A DNA stretch of 6,858 nt from Alistipes sp. (GCA_009774895.1 VSOO01000079.1:1-6858); one strand, 5' to 3'. Positions 1-6,619 are shown, numbered from the stretch's first letter. The notes: generated by a model from the letters alone, not told the origin. Translations and numbers: made by a program.

Positions 1-170
1 CGGGGCGGGGCCTGCGGCGGGCGTGCGGCGGTGCGTGCGAGGCCGGGCGGGGGCGTGTGGCGCGGGCCGGGGGGAGGCGGGGGGGGCGGAGGCCCCGGCC
101 CGCTTGGCGTGCTGCGGACGGGCGTGCGGCATGGCGCGCGGTTTCGGCAGCGGTGCGCCCGGACGTGAAA
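1..170. other. Extremely GC-rich, G-biased segment with no supported gene
   Basis: About 86% of positions 1-160 are G or C, and about 91% of the first 100, far above the adjoining genes. The plus strand is strongly biased to G over C, with uninterrupted G runs at 49-53, 69-74 and 79-86. One plus frame stays open from the left edge to a stop at 166-168 and a minus frame runs open from an ATG at 132 off the edge. Both translate to low-complexity Gly/Arg or Pro/Ala/Arg strings with no motif I recognise, and open frames are expected by chance at this GC. It may be a spacer, or the end of a gene lying mostly outside the window. Confidence 0.6.
12..130. repeat. Imperfect direct repeat pair, about 100 nt apart
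   Basis: Positions 12-29 and 112-130 carry the same sequence (CTGCGG, then CGGGCGTGCGGC), differing only by one inserted A at 118. The copies are about 100 nt apart in the G-rich left segment. An 18-of-19 match is longer than I would expect by chance even in biased sequence, but low complexity makes short matches easier. Its role is unknown. Confidence 0.5.
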
Positions 171-198
171 ACGGGCGCCGGAACATTCCGGCGCCCGT
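168..198 (-). terminator. Factor-independent terminator of murF
   Basis: Arms at 171-183 and 186-198 are perfect reverse complements (13 bases each, CA between them; the innermost pairs probably open to form the loop). Read on the minus strand, the hairpin begins 22 nt after the murF stop codon and runs directly into four T residues (plus-strand AAAA at 168-171). No T run follows on the plus strand, so it should work for minus-strand transcription only. Confidence 0.85.
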
Positions 199-220
199 CG
201 GTCGTCTGTTCCGGTGCCAC

Positions 221-1495
221 TCAGAGTATGCCCAGAAGTTGGTCGAGGCGCATGCCGTGCGACCCCTTGACCAGCACGAGGGCGTCGCTCAGCGGACGTG
301 CCGCGAGGTCGGCTTCCAGCGCCTCGCGCGAGGGGTAGCAGCGGATGCGCTCCGCGGCCGCGCCGGCATCCGGAGCGCGGCGCACGCTGTCGGCGGCCGC
401 GGCGAATGCCGCCCCCACGAGCAGAAGCTGCGTGGCGGGTTCGTCGAGCGCCAGGCGCAGGATCGCTTCGTGCTCGGCCTGCGCCCAGTCGCCCAGTTCG
501 AGCATGTCGCCCAGGATCAGTGCTTTCTGCGTGTGCGTGCCTGCGGACTCGGTGCGGAAGTGCCCGATGGCGGCCCGCATGCTCGACGGATTGGCGTTGT
601 AGCAGTCGGCGAGCACGGTGTTGTGCGGCGTCTCGATCCGCTGCGAGCGGTGGTTGTCGGGCACGTATCCCGCCACGGCGTGGCGTATGCGCTCCTCGTC
701 GATGTCGAAGTAGCGGCCCACGGCTACGGCGGCGGCGATGTTGAAGCGGTTGTATTCGCCTTCGAGCCGGTGCTGCATGCCCTCGGCGAGGGCCGCGGGG
801 TAGTACTCCGCGGCCAGCGGGTCGCGCTCGGCGGCCATCGGGGTCAGCACGTCGTCGTCGCGGCAGACGAAGGCGCGGCCTCCGTTCGCGGCCAGGAAGT
901 CGTACAGCTCGCCCTTGCCGCGGCGTACGCCCTCCGGACCGCCGAAGCCGTCGAGGTGCGCACGGCCGATGTTGGTGATCAGACCGTAGTTGGGCTCGGC
1001 GATCGAGCAGAGCAGGGCGATTTCGCCGCAGGAGCTGGCACCCATCTCCACCACGCCGAACTCCGTGTCGCGCGTCATGGCGAGCAGCGTGAGGGGCACG
1101 CCGATGTGGTTGTTGAGGTTGCCCTGCGTGGCGCTCGTGCGGAACCGCTCGGACAGCACGCGGTGCACGAGCTCCTTGGTCGTGGTCTTGCCGTTGCTGC
1201 CCGTGAGGGCGAGGATCGGGATGCCCAGGGCCCGGCGGTGTTCGCGGGCCAGCTGCTGGAGGGCGGCCAGCGTGTCGGGCACGAGCAGCGTGCCCGGAAC
1301 CTCGGCCGCCACGTGCGGGTCGTCCACCACGGCGGCTGCGGCGCCGGCGGCGAGTGCCGCGGCGGCGAAGACGTTGCCGTCGAAGGTCGCGCCCCGCAGC
1401 GCGAAGAAGATCGCGCCCGGCACGATGTGCCGCGAGTCGGTCACGACCCGCGGATGGGCCGTGAACAGGTCGTATAGAGTCGATGTCGTTTCCAT
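221..1495 (-). CDS. murF: UDP-N-acetylmuramoyl-tripeptide--D-alanyl-D-alanine ligase (MurF)
   Basis: MurF is the cytoplasmic ATP-dependent ligase that joins D-Ala-D-Ala to the UDP-MurNAc-tripeptide, completing the pentapeptide precursor of peptidoglycan. The 424-residue product is close to usual MurF length and shows the Mur-ligase order: an N-terminal UDP-substrate domain (about 1-90, with VTDSRHIVPGAIFFAL at 18-33), the ATP P-loop TGSNGKTTTKEL at 98-109, VVEMGAS at 148-154, TNIGRAHLDGFG at 174-185, and the lysine expected to be carbamoylated (K194 in RRGKGE). The MurF-type stretches NHRSQRIE (281-288) and DCYNANPSSM (297-306) follow, with KGSHGMRLDQ near the end (410-419). These separate it from MurC, MurD, MurE and FolC. 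The ATG at 1495 gives a complete N-terminal domain. It lies 146 nt downstream of the guanylyltransferase gene on the same strand with no clear promoter between, so co-transcription is possible. A strong terminator follows. Confidence 0.95.
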   Translation of the reverse strand: METTSTLYDLFTAHPRVVTDSRHIVPGAIFFALRGATFDGNVFAAAALAAGAAAAVVDDPHVAAEVPGTLLVPDTLAALQQLAREHRRALGIPILALTGSNGKTTTKELVHRVLSERFRTSATQGNLNNHIGVPLTLLAMTRDTEFGVVEMGASSCGEIALLCSIAEPNYGLITNIGRAHLDGFGGPEGVRRGKGELYDFLAANGGRAFVCRDDDVLTPMAAERDPLAAEYYPAALAEGMQHRLEGEYNRFNIAAAVAVGRYFDIDEERIRHAVAGYVPDNHRSQRIETPHNTVLADCYNANPSSMRAAIGHFRTESAGTHTQKALILGDMLELGDWAQAEHEAILRLALDEPATQLLLVGAAFAAAADSVRRAPDAGAAAERIRCYPSREALEADLAARPLSDALVLVKGSHGMRLDQLLGIL

Positions 1496-1588
1496 GTCTC
1501 TGCGTTTGATGCCGGAGTCCGTGTCCCGCCCGGTCCCGAGGCGCGTCCGGCCGCCGCCGGGTTGCTTTGCGGCATACCGCGACGATCC

Positions 1589-1614
1589 GCGGCGGCAGCG
1601 GCTGCCTGCGCCGC
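1589..1614 (-). other. Hairpin-forming sequence between manC and murF
   Basis: In the 146-nt gap upstream of murF, GCGGC (1589-1593) and GGCAG (1594-1598) can pair with CTGCC (1602-1606) and GCCGC (1610-1614), leaving a 3-nt loop and a 3-nt bulge. A second short inverted repeat (GCGGA/TCCGC) lies at 1622-1634, just after the manC stop. Neither is followed by a T run on the minus strand, so they do not look like factor-independent terminators. They could be mRNA structures between two co-transcribed genes, or chance pairing in GC-rich sequence. I found no TAnnTTTG box in this gap. Confidence 0.3.
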
Positions 1615-1641
1615 GACTCGGGCGGAGACTCCGCGCTCGGG

Positions 1642-2715
1642 TCAGATGAACCGGTCGCCGGTGTGGTATTTCACTTCGTCGATGTACTTCTTGATGTTCT
1701 GCTCCTCGGTGCGGGGGCAGATCATCAGCACGTCCTCCGTATCGACGACGATGTACTCCTTCAGGCCGCTGATGACGGCCACCTTGCCCTCGGGCATCGA
1801 GATGATGCTGCTCCGCGTGTCATAGAGGTAGCACCCCTCGGCCGGCGCGGCGTTGGCGTAGCGGTCCTTGCGGGCGTGCTGGTAGACCGAGCCCCAGGTG
1901 CCCACGTCGCTCCAGCCGAAGTCGCCGCAGCGGACGTATACGTTGTCGGCCTTCTCCATGATGCCGTAGTCGATCGAGATGGCGCGGCACTCGGCGAAGG
2001 CCATCTCCACGATGTTCCGCTCGGCGTCGGTGCCGAGGGCGCGCATCACGCCGCCGAAGAGCATGTCGTGCTCGGGCAGGTAGCGGCGGAACGCCTCCAC
2101 GATGGCGCGCACGGTCCACACGAAGATGCCCGAGTTCCAGAAGAACTCGCCGCACTGGAGGAAGGTCTGGGCCAGTTCGAGGTTGGGCTTCTCGGTGAAG
2201 CACTTCACCTTGCTGATGGGGCGGTCGTCCGAAACCTGGATGTAGCCGTAGCCCGTCTCGGGGCGCGTGGGACGTATGCCCACGGTCATCAGCGCGTCGT
2301 GCTCGCGCGCGAAGTCGAGGCACTCGCCGATCACGCCGCGGAACGCCTCCTCGTCGAGGATGAAGTGGTCGGCGGGCGTGACGATCATTTCGGCCTCGGG
2401 GTCGCTTTTCAGCAGCGTGTAGGCCGCATAGGCGATGCAGGGGGCCGTGTTGCGGCCGATCGGCTCGCAGAGCACCTGTTCGGGCCGCAGCTCGGGCAGG
2501 TGTTCGAGCACCAGGTCGCGGTAGCGTCGGTTGGTGACCACCAGGAAATGCTCCGCCGGGACGATTTTCGCGAACCGCTCGTAGGTGTGGCGGATGAACG
2601 ATTTGCCCGTACCGCGGATGTCGAGGAACTGCTGGGGCGGCGACTGGCGGTGCCGGGGCCCGAAGCGGGCGCCGATGCCGCCCGCCATGATGACGCAATA
2701 TTTTTTGTTTTCCAT
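1642..2715 (-). CDS. manC: Mannose-1-phosphate guanylyltransferase, single domain
   Basis: This enzyme makes GDP-mannose from GTP and mannose-1-phosphate in the cytoplasm, supplying mannose and (through GDP-fucose) fucose for capsule, O-antigen and glycoprotein glycans. The 357 residues match the single-domain form without the C-terminal isomerase domain of ManC/AlgA fusions. Family signatures are clear: VIMAGGIGAR (8-17), EPIGRNTAPCIAYAA (84-98), TPADHFI (113-119), RPETGYGYIQ (151-160), CFTEKP (172-177), FFWNSGIFVW (191-200), SIDYGIMEK (247-255) and DFGWSDVGTW (265-274). The odd part is residues 18-29: families usually read close to W-P-x-S-R...P-K-Q-F, whereas here it is F-G-P-R-H-R-Q-S-P-P-Q-Q-F, so the conserved Trp, Ser and Lys are gone. 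The rest is well kept, so either the loop diverged in a working enzyme or there are local sequence errors. The start ATG at 2715 sits about 35 nt after a TATCTTTG box. Confidence 0.92.
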   Translation of the reverse strand: MENKKYCVIMAGGIGARFGPRHRQSPPQQFLDIRGTGKSFIRHTYERFAKIVPAEHFLVVTNRRYRDLVLEHLPELRPEQVLCEPIGRNTAPCIAYAAYTLLKSDPEAEMIVTPADHFILDEEAFRGVIGECLDFAREHDALMTVGIRPTRPETGYGYIQVSDDRPISKVKCFTEKPNLELAQTFLQCGEFFWNSGIFVWTVRAIVEAFRRYLPEHDMLFGGVMRALGTDAERNIVEMAFAECRAISIDYGIMEKADNVYVRCGDFGWSDVGTWGSVYQHARKDRYANAAPAEGCYLYDTRSSIISMPEGKVAVISGLKEYIVVDTEDVLMICPRTEEQNIKKYIDEVKYHTGDRFI

Positions 2716-2750
2716 AGTTGGTATGAGTGTTCGGTCGTCGTTGAATTAGA

Positions 2751-2758
2751 CAAAGATA
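2751..2758 (-). promoter_or_regulatory. Bacteroidota -7 box for manC (and possibly murF)
   Basis: The minus strand reads TATCTTTG here, matching the TAnnTTTG -7 consensus used by the primary sigma factor of Bacteroidota. It lies in AT-rich sequence 35 nt upstream of the manC ATG, implying a leader of about 30 nt. No convincing TTTG -33 element is present at the usual spacing. Confidence 0.65.
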
Positions 2759-2769
2759 AAAATAATTCG

Positions 2770-2777
2770 TAACTTTG
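2770..2777 (+). promoter_or_regulatory. Bacteroidota -7 box for pssA
   Basis: TAACTTTG matches the TAnnTTTG -7 consensus. It is 29 nt upstream of the pssA ATG, implying a leader of roughly 20-25 nt. The -33 region at normal spacing falls next to the opposing minus-strand -7 box and has no TTTG. The two boxes are only 11 nt apart. Confidence 0.65.
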
Positions 2778-2806
2778 CCGCCGGTTCGGACGATAATTTT
2801 TCGAGA

Positions 2807-3544
2807 ATGAAGATCAAACTGATTACGATACCCAATCTGCTGACGCTGGCCAACCTCTTTTTCGGTGCGTTGGCCGTGGTGGCGGCGCTCGTGTGGGGCG
2901 ACCTGAGGGCCGCGCTGCTCTTCGTGGCGGCATCGGCCGTGTGCGACTTTCTGGACGGCTTCGCCGCGCGCCTGCTCCGCCAGACGTCGCCCATCGGCGT
3001 GCAGCTCGACTCGCTGGCCGACGACATCTCGTTCGGACTGGCCCCCGCGGCGGTGCTCTTCGTCGCCTACGACGCCCTGCCCGCGGGGTGCGCCGCCCTC
3101 GGCGACGGCCTCCTGACCGCGGGGCGCTATGCGCTTTTCGTCGTGGCGGCCTGCTCGGCGCTGCGCCTGGCCAGGTTCAACATCGACACCACGCAGCAGG
3201 AGGAGTTCTGCGGCCTGCCCGTGCCGGCCAACGCGCTGTTCTGCGTCTCGCTGGGCGTACTGGCCGCCGAGGGCGAGTGGGCGCTCTCGAAAGTCGCGCT
3301 GCTGGCCGTGGCGTGCGTCATGTCGTGGCTCCTGGTTTCGCCCGTGCGGATGTTCTCGCTCAAGTTCCACGGTTTCGGCTGGCGCGGCAACGAGCTTCGC
3401 TACCTCTACCTGCTGGCGGCGGCCCTGCTGCTGGCCGCGTGGCGCCTGCGGGCCCTCCCTGCGGTCGTGCTGCTCTACGTCGCCGTGTCGTGCGTGCGGT
3501 GGCTGATCCTGCGGGCGCGCGGAGGGCGCGGTATTTCGGAATAA
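2807..3544 (+). CDS. pssA: CDP-diacylglycerol--serine O-phosphatidyltransferase (PssA, membrane type)
   Basis: This integral inner-membrane enzyme transfers the phosphatidyl group of CDP-diacylglycerol to L-serine, giving phosphatidylserine, the precursor of phosphatidylethanolamine. The 245-residue product contains an exact CDP-alcohol phosphatidyltransferase signature, D-G-x2-A-R-x8-G-x3-D-x3-D: D50-G51, A54-R55, G64, D68 and D72, with the preceding D47 completing the four metal- and substrate-binding aspartates. RLARFN (120-125) followed by FCGLPVPA (134-141) is typical of the PssA branch rather than PgsA. Hydrophobic segments at about 10-30, 76-90, 106-120, 143-176, 197-212 and 215-234 fit a multi-pass membrane protein. 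The short charged C-terminus is cytoplasmic-looking. It is transcribed divergently from manC. No phosphatidylserine decarboxylase gene is in the window, so the pathway partner must lie elsewhere. Confidence 0.93.
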   Translation: MKIKLITIPNLLTLANLFFGALAVVAALVWGDLRAALLFVAASAVCDFLDGFAARLLRQTSPIGVQLDSLADDISFGLAPAAVLFVAYDALPAGCAALGDGLLTAGRYALFVVAACSALRLARFNIDTTQQEEFCGLPVPANALFCVSLGVLAAEGEWALSKVALLAVACVMSWLLVSPVRMFSLKFHGFGWRGNELRYLYLLAAALLLAAWRLRALPAVVLLYVAVSCVRWLILRARGGRGISE

Positions 3545-3549
3545 TTTGC

Positions 3550-3557
3550 TACCTTTG
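3550..3557 (+). promoter_or_regulatory. Bacteroidota -7 box for the porin gene
   Basis: TACCTTTG matches the TAnnTTTG consensus and starts 5 nt after the pssA stop codon, 39 nt upstream of the porin ATG at 3597. The predicted transcript would start near 3564. No clear -33 TTTG lies upstream. The box lets the porin and transglycosylase genes be expressed independently of pssA, although read-through from pssA is also possible because I see no terminator between them. Confidence 0.6.
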
Positions 3558-3596
3558 TGCGGCTCGCGCGGCAGAAGCTGCGCGCAGCGGCGAACC

Positions 3597-5738
3597 ATGA
3601 TGCGTAAAACCTTGAAAAGACTCCTGATCGTCCTGCTCGCGATCGTATCGCCGGCCGTCCTGCCGCTCCGCGCCGGGGCGCAGAACCTCGACGCGCGCGC
3701 GCTCATGCGTGCCCGCCAGCAGGGCGAGAATACGGAGCTTTTCGGCTCCAATCCCTACGAGACGACGGAGGAGGACGGCAGCGAGGTGCCCGACACCACG
3801 CGCAAGGAGCGCCGGCCGCGCAAGCCGCTCGAATCCTATTTCTTCGACGACTCGCTGCGCGCGCGCCCCAACTTCGCGTGGACCATCGACCGCGACTTCA
3901 ACCGCGTGCATCCCGCCACGATCGACACGATGCTCACCGATTTCCGCATCGACTATCCGTTCTACGTGAAGGGAGCGGGCGACGCGGCCATCGGCGGCCT
4001 GGGCCAGGGTTCGCTGCCGCTCAACTACTTCGACCGGCCCCGCTACGCCGATTTCGAGTTGGCGCAGCCCTACCACTCCTATATATACGATATGGAGAAC
4101 GTGCCGTTCTACAACGTGAAGAAGCCCATGATCCGCTTCACCTACTTCGAATCGGGCCAGAAACGCTACCGCGAGGAGCAGTTCCGCGTGATGACGGCGC
4201 AGAACATCTCCCCCTCGACCGGCTTCAACGTGAACTACAAGTCGCGCGGCACGCGCGGCAAATACCCGCGTTCGCGCACCAAGAACCACAACTTCTCGGG
4301 TGCCGTGAACCACACCGGCAAGCGCTACTCGCTCCATGCGGGCTATATCAACAACCGCATCGAGGCGCAGGAGAACGGCGGCGTGGTGGGCGACTGGGCC
4401 ATCGCCGACACGACGTTCGAGATGAATACGGGCGTGCCGATGCGCCTGGCCGATGCCGAGGCGCACAACAGCTACCGTAACAACGCCTTCTTCGTCGAGC
4501 AGTCGTACGGCATTCCGCTGCTGCCGGTGACCGAGCGCGACTTCTCGATCGCCGCGCTGCCCGCGGTCTTCGTGGGCCACTCTTTCGAATACAACGCCTG
4601 GAGCCGGGTTTACTCCGACAAGCGGGCGCCCTATACCGACGAGCGCGGCGGCCGCGACGAGCATGGCGACTTCGTGCCCGTCACACGCGACTACTACGAC
4701 AACTGGTATCTCAATCCCACGCAGACCCGCGACTCGACCTACGAACGGGTGATCTCGAACCGGCTTTTCGTGCAGGTGCAGCCCTGGAACCGCGACGGCG
4801 TGGTCGGCACGATCGACGGCGGCGTGGGCCTCGACCTGCACACCTGGTCGCAGTTCGCGCCGGGCGATTACGTGTCGGGCCGCTACGCGAAGACGCGGAA
4901 GAGTTCCTGGTTCGCCTACGGCGCGATCGACGGCAAGATCCGCCGCTACGTCGATTGGGGCGCCGACGTGAAGTTCTACCCCTCGGGCTACCGCGGCGGC
5001 GACCTGTCGTTCGGCGCCCGGCTGGCGCTCACAGGCTACATCCGCCGCCATCCGCTGATCCTCGAAGGACGTTTCTCGATGGACCGCCGCTCGCCGACCT
5101 ACTGGCAGGAGCACTATGTATCGAACCACTTCATGTGGGATGCGCCCCTCGACAAGGAGAACGAAACGCGCCTCGAAGTGCGTTTCTCGATTCCCGACTT
5201 CGCGTTCGAAGCGGGGGCCTGGCAGGGTGTGGTGAACGACAAGATCTACTACGGCGCCGATGCCCGCGTGGCGCAGAAGAGCGGAAGCGTGAGCCTGACG
5301 AGCGTCTATGTCCGCAAGGATTTCCGCGTCGGGGGCTTCCACTTCGATCACCGCGTGCTCCTTCAGTGGAGCACCGACCAGGCTGCGGCGCCCGTGCCGC
5401 TGCTGAGCGCCTACCTGAGCTACTACTACGAATTCTGGGTCAAGCGCGACGTGCTGCGGCTCCAGGCGGGATTCGACGGCCGCTACAATACGGAGTACTA
5501 TGCACCCGGCTACAATCCGGCGCTGGCGCAGTTCTACAACCAGCGCGAAGTCAAGGTGGGAAACTACCCCTACGTGGATGCGTACGTCACGGCGAAGTGG
5601 AAACGCATGCGCATCTTCCTCAAGTATCAGCACCTGAACAAGGGGCTCTTCGGCAACGGACGCTACTTCTCGGTGGCGCACTATCCGCTGATGCCGGGCA
5701 TGTTCAAAATGGGCATCTCGTGGGGATTCTACGACTGA
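3597..5738 (+). CDS. Putative outer-membrane porin (Bacteroidota Porin_10-like family)
   Basis: The product is a predicted outer-membrane beta-barrel of the Bacteroidota putative porin family (probably Pfam Porin_10); the substrate is unknown. The 713 residues begin with a signal peptide: basic MMRKTLKR, a hydrophobic core at 9-24, and an AGA|Q-type cleavage site after A28. A polar charged linker follows (about 40-90), then a conserved-looking block W-T-I-D-R-D-F-N-R at 95-103 leading to DYPFYVKG. The rest is rich in alternating aromatic and polar residues typical of barrel strands, with long loops (for example 225-300). The C-terminus I-S-W-G-F-Y-D ends in the aromatic-rich strand expected for barrel-assembly recognition. 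The frame is open upstream to a TTG at 3546, but that overlaps the -7 box and would mask the signal peptide, so I start at the ATG ATG pair (3597 or 3600). The transglycosylase gene follows after 57 nt. Confidence 0.87.
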   Translation: MMRKTLKRLLIVLLAIVSPAVLPLRAGAQNLDARALMRARQQGENTELFGSNPYETTEEDGSEVPDTTRKERRPRKPLESYFFDDSLRARPNFAWTIDRDFNRVHPATIDTMLTDFRIDYPFYVKGAGDAAIGGLGQGSLPLNYFDRPRYADFELAQPYHSYIYDMENVPFYNVKKPMIRFTYFESGQKRYREEQFRVMTAQNISPSTGFNVNYKSRGTRGKYPRSRTKNHNFSGAVNHTGKRYSLHAGYINNRIEAQENGGVVGDWAIADTTFEMNTGVPMRLADAEAHNSYRNNAFFVEQSYGIPLLPVTERDFSIAALPAVFVGHSFEYNAWSRVYSDKRAPYTDERGGRDEHGDFVPVTRDYYDNWYLNPTQTRDSTYERVISNRLFVQVQPWNRDGVVGTIDGGVGLDLHTWSQFAPGDYVSGRYAKTRKSSWFAYGAIDGKIRRYVDWGADVKFYPSGYRGGDLSFGARLALTGYIRRHPLILEGRFSMDRRSPTYWQEHYVSNHFMWDAPLDKENETRLEVRFSIPDFAFEAGAWQGVVNDKIYYGADARVAQKSGSVSLTSVYVRKDFRVGGFHFDHRVLLQWSTDQAAAPVPLLSAYLSYYYEFWVKRDVLRLQAGFDGRYNTEYYAPGYNPALAQFYNQREVKVGNYPYVDAYVTAKWKRMRIFLKYQHLNKGLFGNGRYFSVAHYPLMPGMFKMGISWGFYD

Positions 5739-5795
5739 TCCGCACCGTGCGCCGCGACCTCGGAGCCGGGTGCGGCCGAGACTGATTCGACGCTT

Positions 5796-6485
5796 ATGTT
5801 CCGAAAAAACCTGTGGGCTTTCGCCGTGCTCCTGCTGCTGCCGGCCTTCTGCGGTTCCGGCGGCCGGAGGGCCGCCTCGGAAACGCCGTTCGGCATGCTC
5901 GCCGCCTCCGACGACCATTCGCTGCTTCCCGAGGGCTGCTATCTCCTTTCGGCCTACGACAACATCATCCGCAGCGTGAGCGAACGCGAGGGCAACGACT
6001 GGCGCCTCGTGAGCGCCATCGCCTATCACGAGTCGCGCTTCACGGCCGACCGCGTTTCGGCGCGCGGCGCGCGCGGGCTGATGCAGGTCCGTCCCGTCGT
6101 GGCGCGCGAATTCGGCGTGCCGGCCGAGCTGCTCTCCGATCCGGCGATCAACGTGCGCCTGGCCAACCTGCTGCTCAACCGCATCGGACGCATGCTGGAG
6201 CTTCCGGCCGATATGCCGGAGCGCGAGCGGCTCGGCTTCGTGCTCGCGGGGTACAACAGCGGTCCGGGGCATGTAGCCGACGCACGGCGTCTGGCCGCGG
6301 CCTACGGCGAGGATCCCGACCGCTGGGAGGTCGTCGCGCGCTATCTGGGGCTCAAGTCCGATCCGGAATACTACCGCAACGAGGTCGTGAGGCACGGACG
6401 CTTCGTCGGCGGCCGCCAGACGGCCGACTATGTAGGTGCCGTCCTGGCGCGCTACGACCGCTATTGCGGCCTCGCGGAGCGGTGA
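5796..6485 (+). CDS. Secreted lytic transglycosylase, SLT domain (MltF-like)
   Basis: Lytic transglycosylases cleave the MurNAc-GlcNAc bond of peptidoglycan, forming 1,6-anhydro-MurNAc ends during wall turnover. The 229-residue product has an N-terminal export signal (MFRKN, then a hydrophobic core at 7-18) and a single SLT domain over about 50-220. Motif I contains the presumed catalytic glutamate E79 in YHESRF (77-82). G-A-R-G-L-M-Q at 91-97 is motif II, and AGYNSGPGHVADAR (151-164) is motif III. RQTADYV (207-213) resembles the closing motif of the MltF C-terminal domain. Unlike E. coli MltF there is no N-terminal solute-binding domain, so this is a minimal catalytic form. Cys19 could be a lipid anchor, but the residues before it (L-P-A-F-C) do not fit a standard lipobox, so soluble periplasmic export is equally likely. 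No promoter was seen in the 57-nt gap after the porin gene, which suggests co-transcription. Confidence 0.9.
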   Translation: MFRKNLWAFAVLLLLPAFCGSGGRRAASETPFGMLAASDDHSLLPEGCYLLSAYDNIIRSVSEREGNDWRLVSAIAYHESRFTADRVSARGARGLMQVRPVVAREFGVPAELLSDPAINVRLANLLLNRIGRMLELPADMPERERLGFVLAGYNSGPGHVADARRLAAAYGEDPDRWEVVARYLGLKSDPEYYRNEVVRHGRFVGGRQTADYVGAVLARYDRYCGLAER

Positions 6486-6497
6486 GCTTTTCCTTTT
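6471..6497 (+). terminator. Possible weak terminator after the transglycosylase gene
   Basis: CTCGC (6471-6475) can pair with GTGAG (6482-6486, one G-T wobble), overlapping the stop codon, and is followed by a T-rich run TTTTCCTTTT (6488-6497). The 5-bp stem is short, so this is only a candidate. The remaining 120 nt up to the facing terminator hold small inverted repeats (TGCGGC 6579-6584 with GCCGCA 6594-6599) but no gene or promoter I can support. Confidence 0.3.
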
Positions 6498-6619
6498 GAA
6501 CGTGTTTCTTTCCGGCGGGGCGTTTCGGTTGCGGCCGAATCGGCTTCGGGACGCAAGCCTTGCGGATGCATCGACGGGTGCGGCATTCCCGGAGCCGCAG
6601 GAGATCGGCGGACGGACGG

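Noticed and set aside
1..132. A possible minus-strand gene start at ATG 132 running off the left edge
   Set aside because: Forty-four Pro/Ala/Arg-rich codons with no motif; open frames are expected by chance at about 86% GC, and it lies just past a strong terminator without a promoter box.
1..168. A plus-strand frame open from the left edge to a stop at 166-168, possibly the end of a gene convergent with murF
   Set aside because: The translation is Gly/Arg-rich with no recognisable family, and the hairpin beyond it has a T run only for the minus strand. It cannot be judged without sequence to the left.
23..1477. A 484-codon plus-strand open frame across murF
   Set aside because: It is antisense to murF, whose motifs are unmistakable; the translation is low complexity and its start lies in the G-rich edge segment.
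1567..2772. A 401-codon plus-strand open frame across the guanylyltransferase gene
   Set aside because: It is antisense to a gene with full family signatures, and its translation has no recognisable features.
1820..3751. A 643-codon minus-strand open frame spanning parts of manC, the intergenic region and pssA
   Set aside because: It runs out of frame through manC, antisense through pssA and across two promoters; its translation is low complexity. It is a GC artefact.
3549..6395. A 948-codon open frame on the minus strand, antisense to the porin and transglycosylase genes
   Set aside because: It lies opposite two clearly recognisable genes, its translation is rich in Arg, Val, Ala and His with no known motif, and high GC at codon position 3 of the real genes suppresses stops in this frame.
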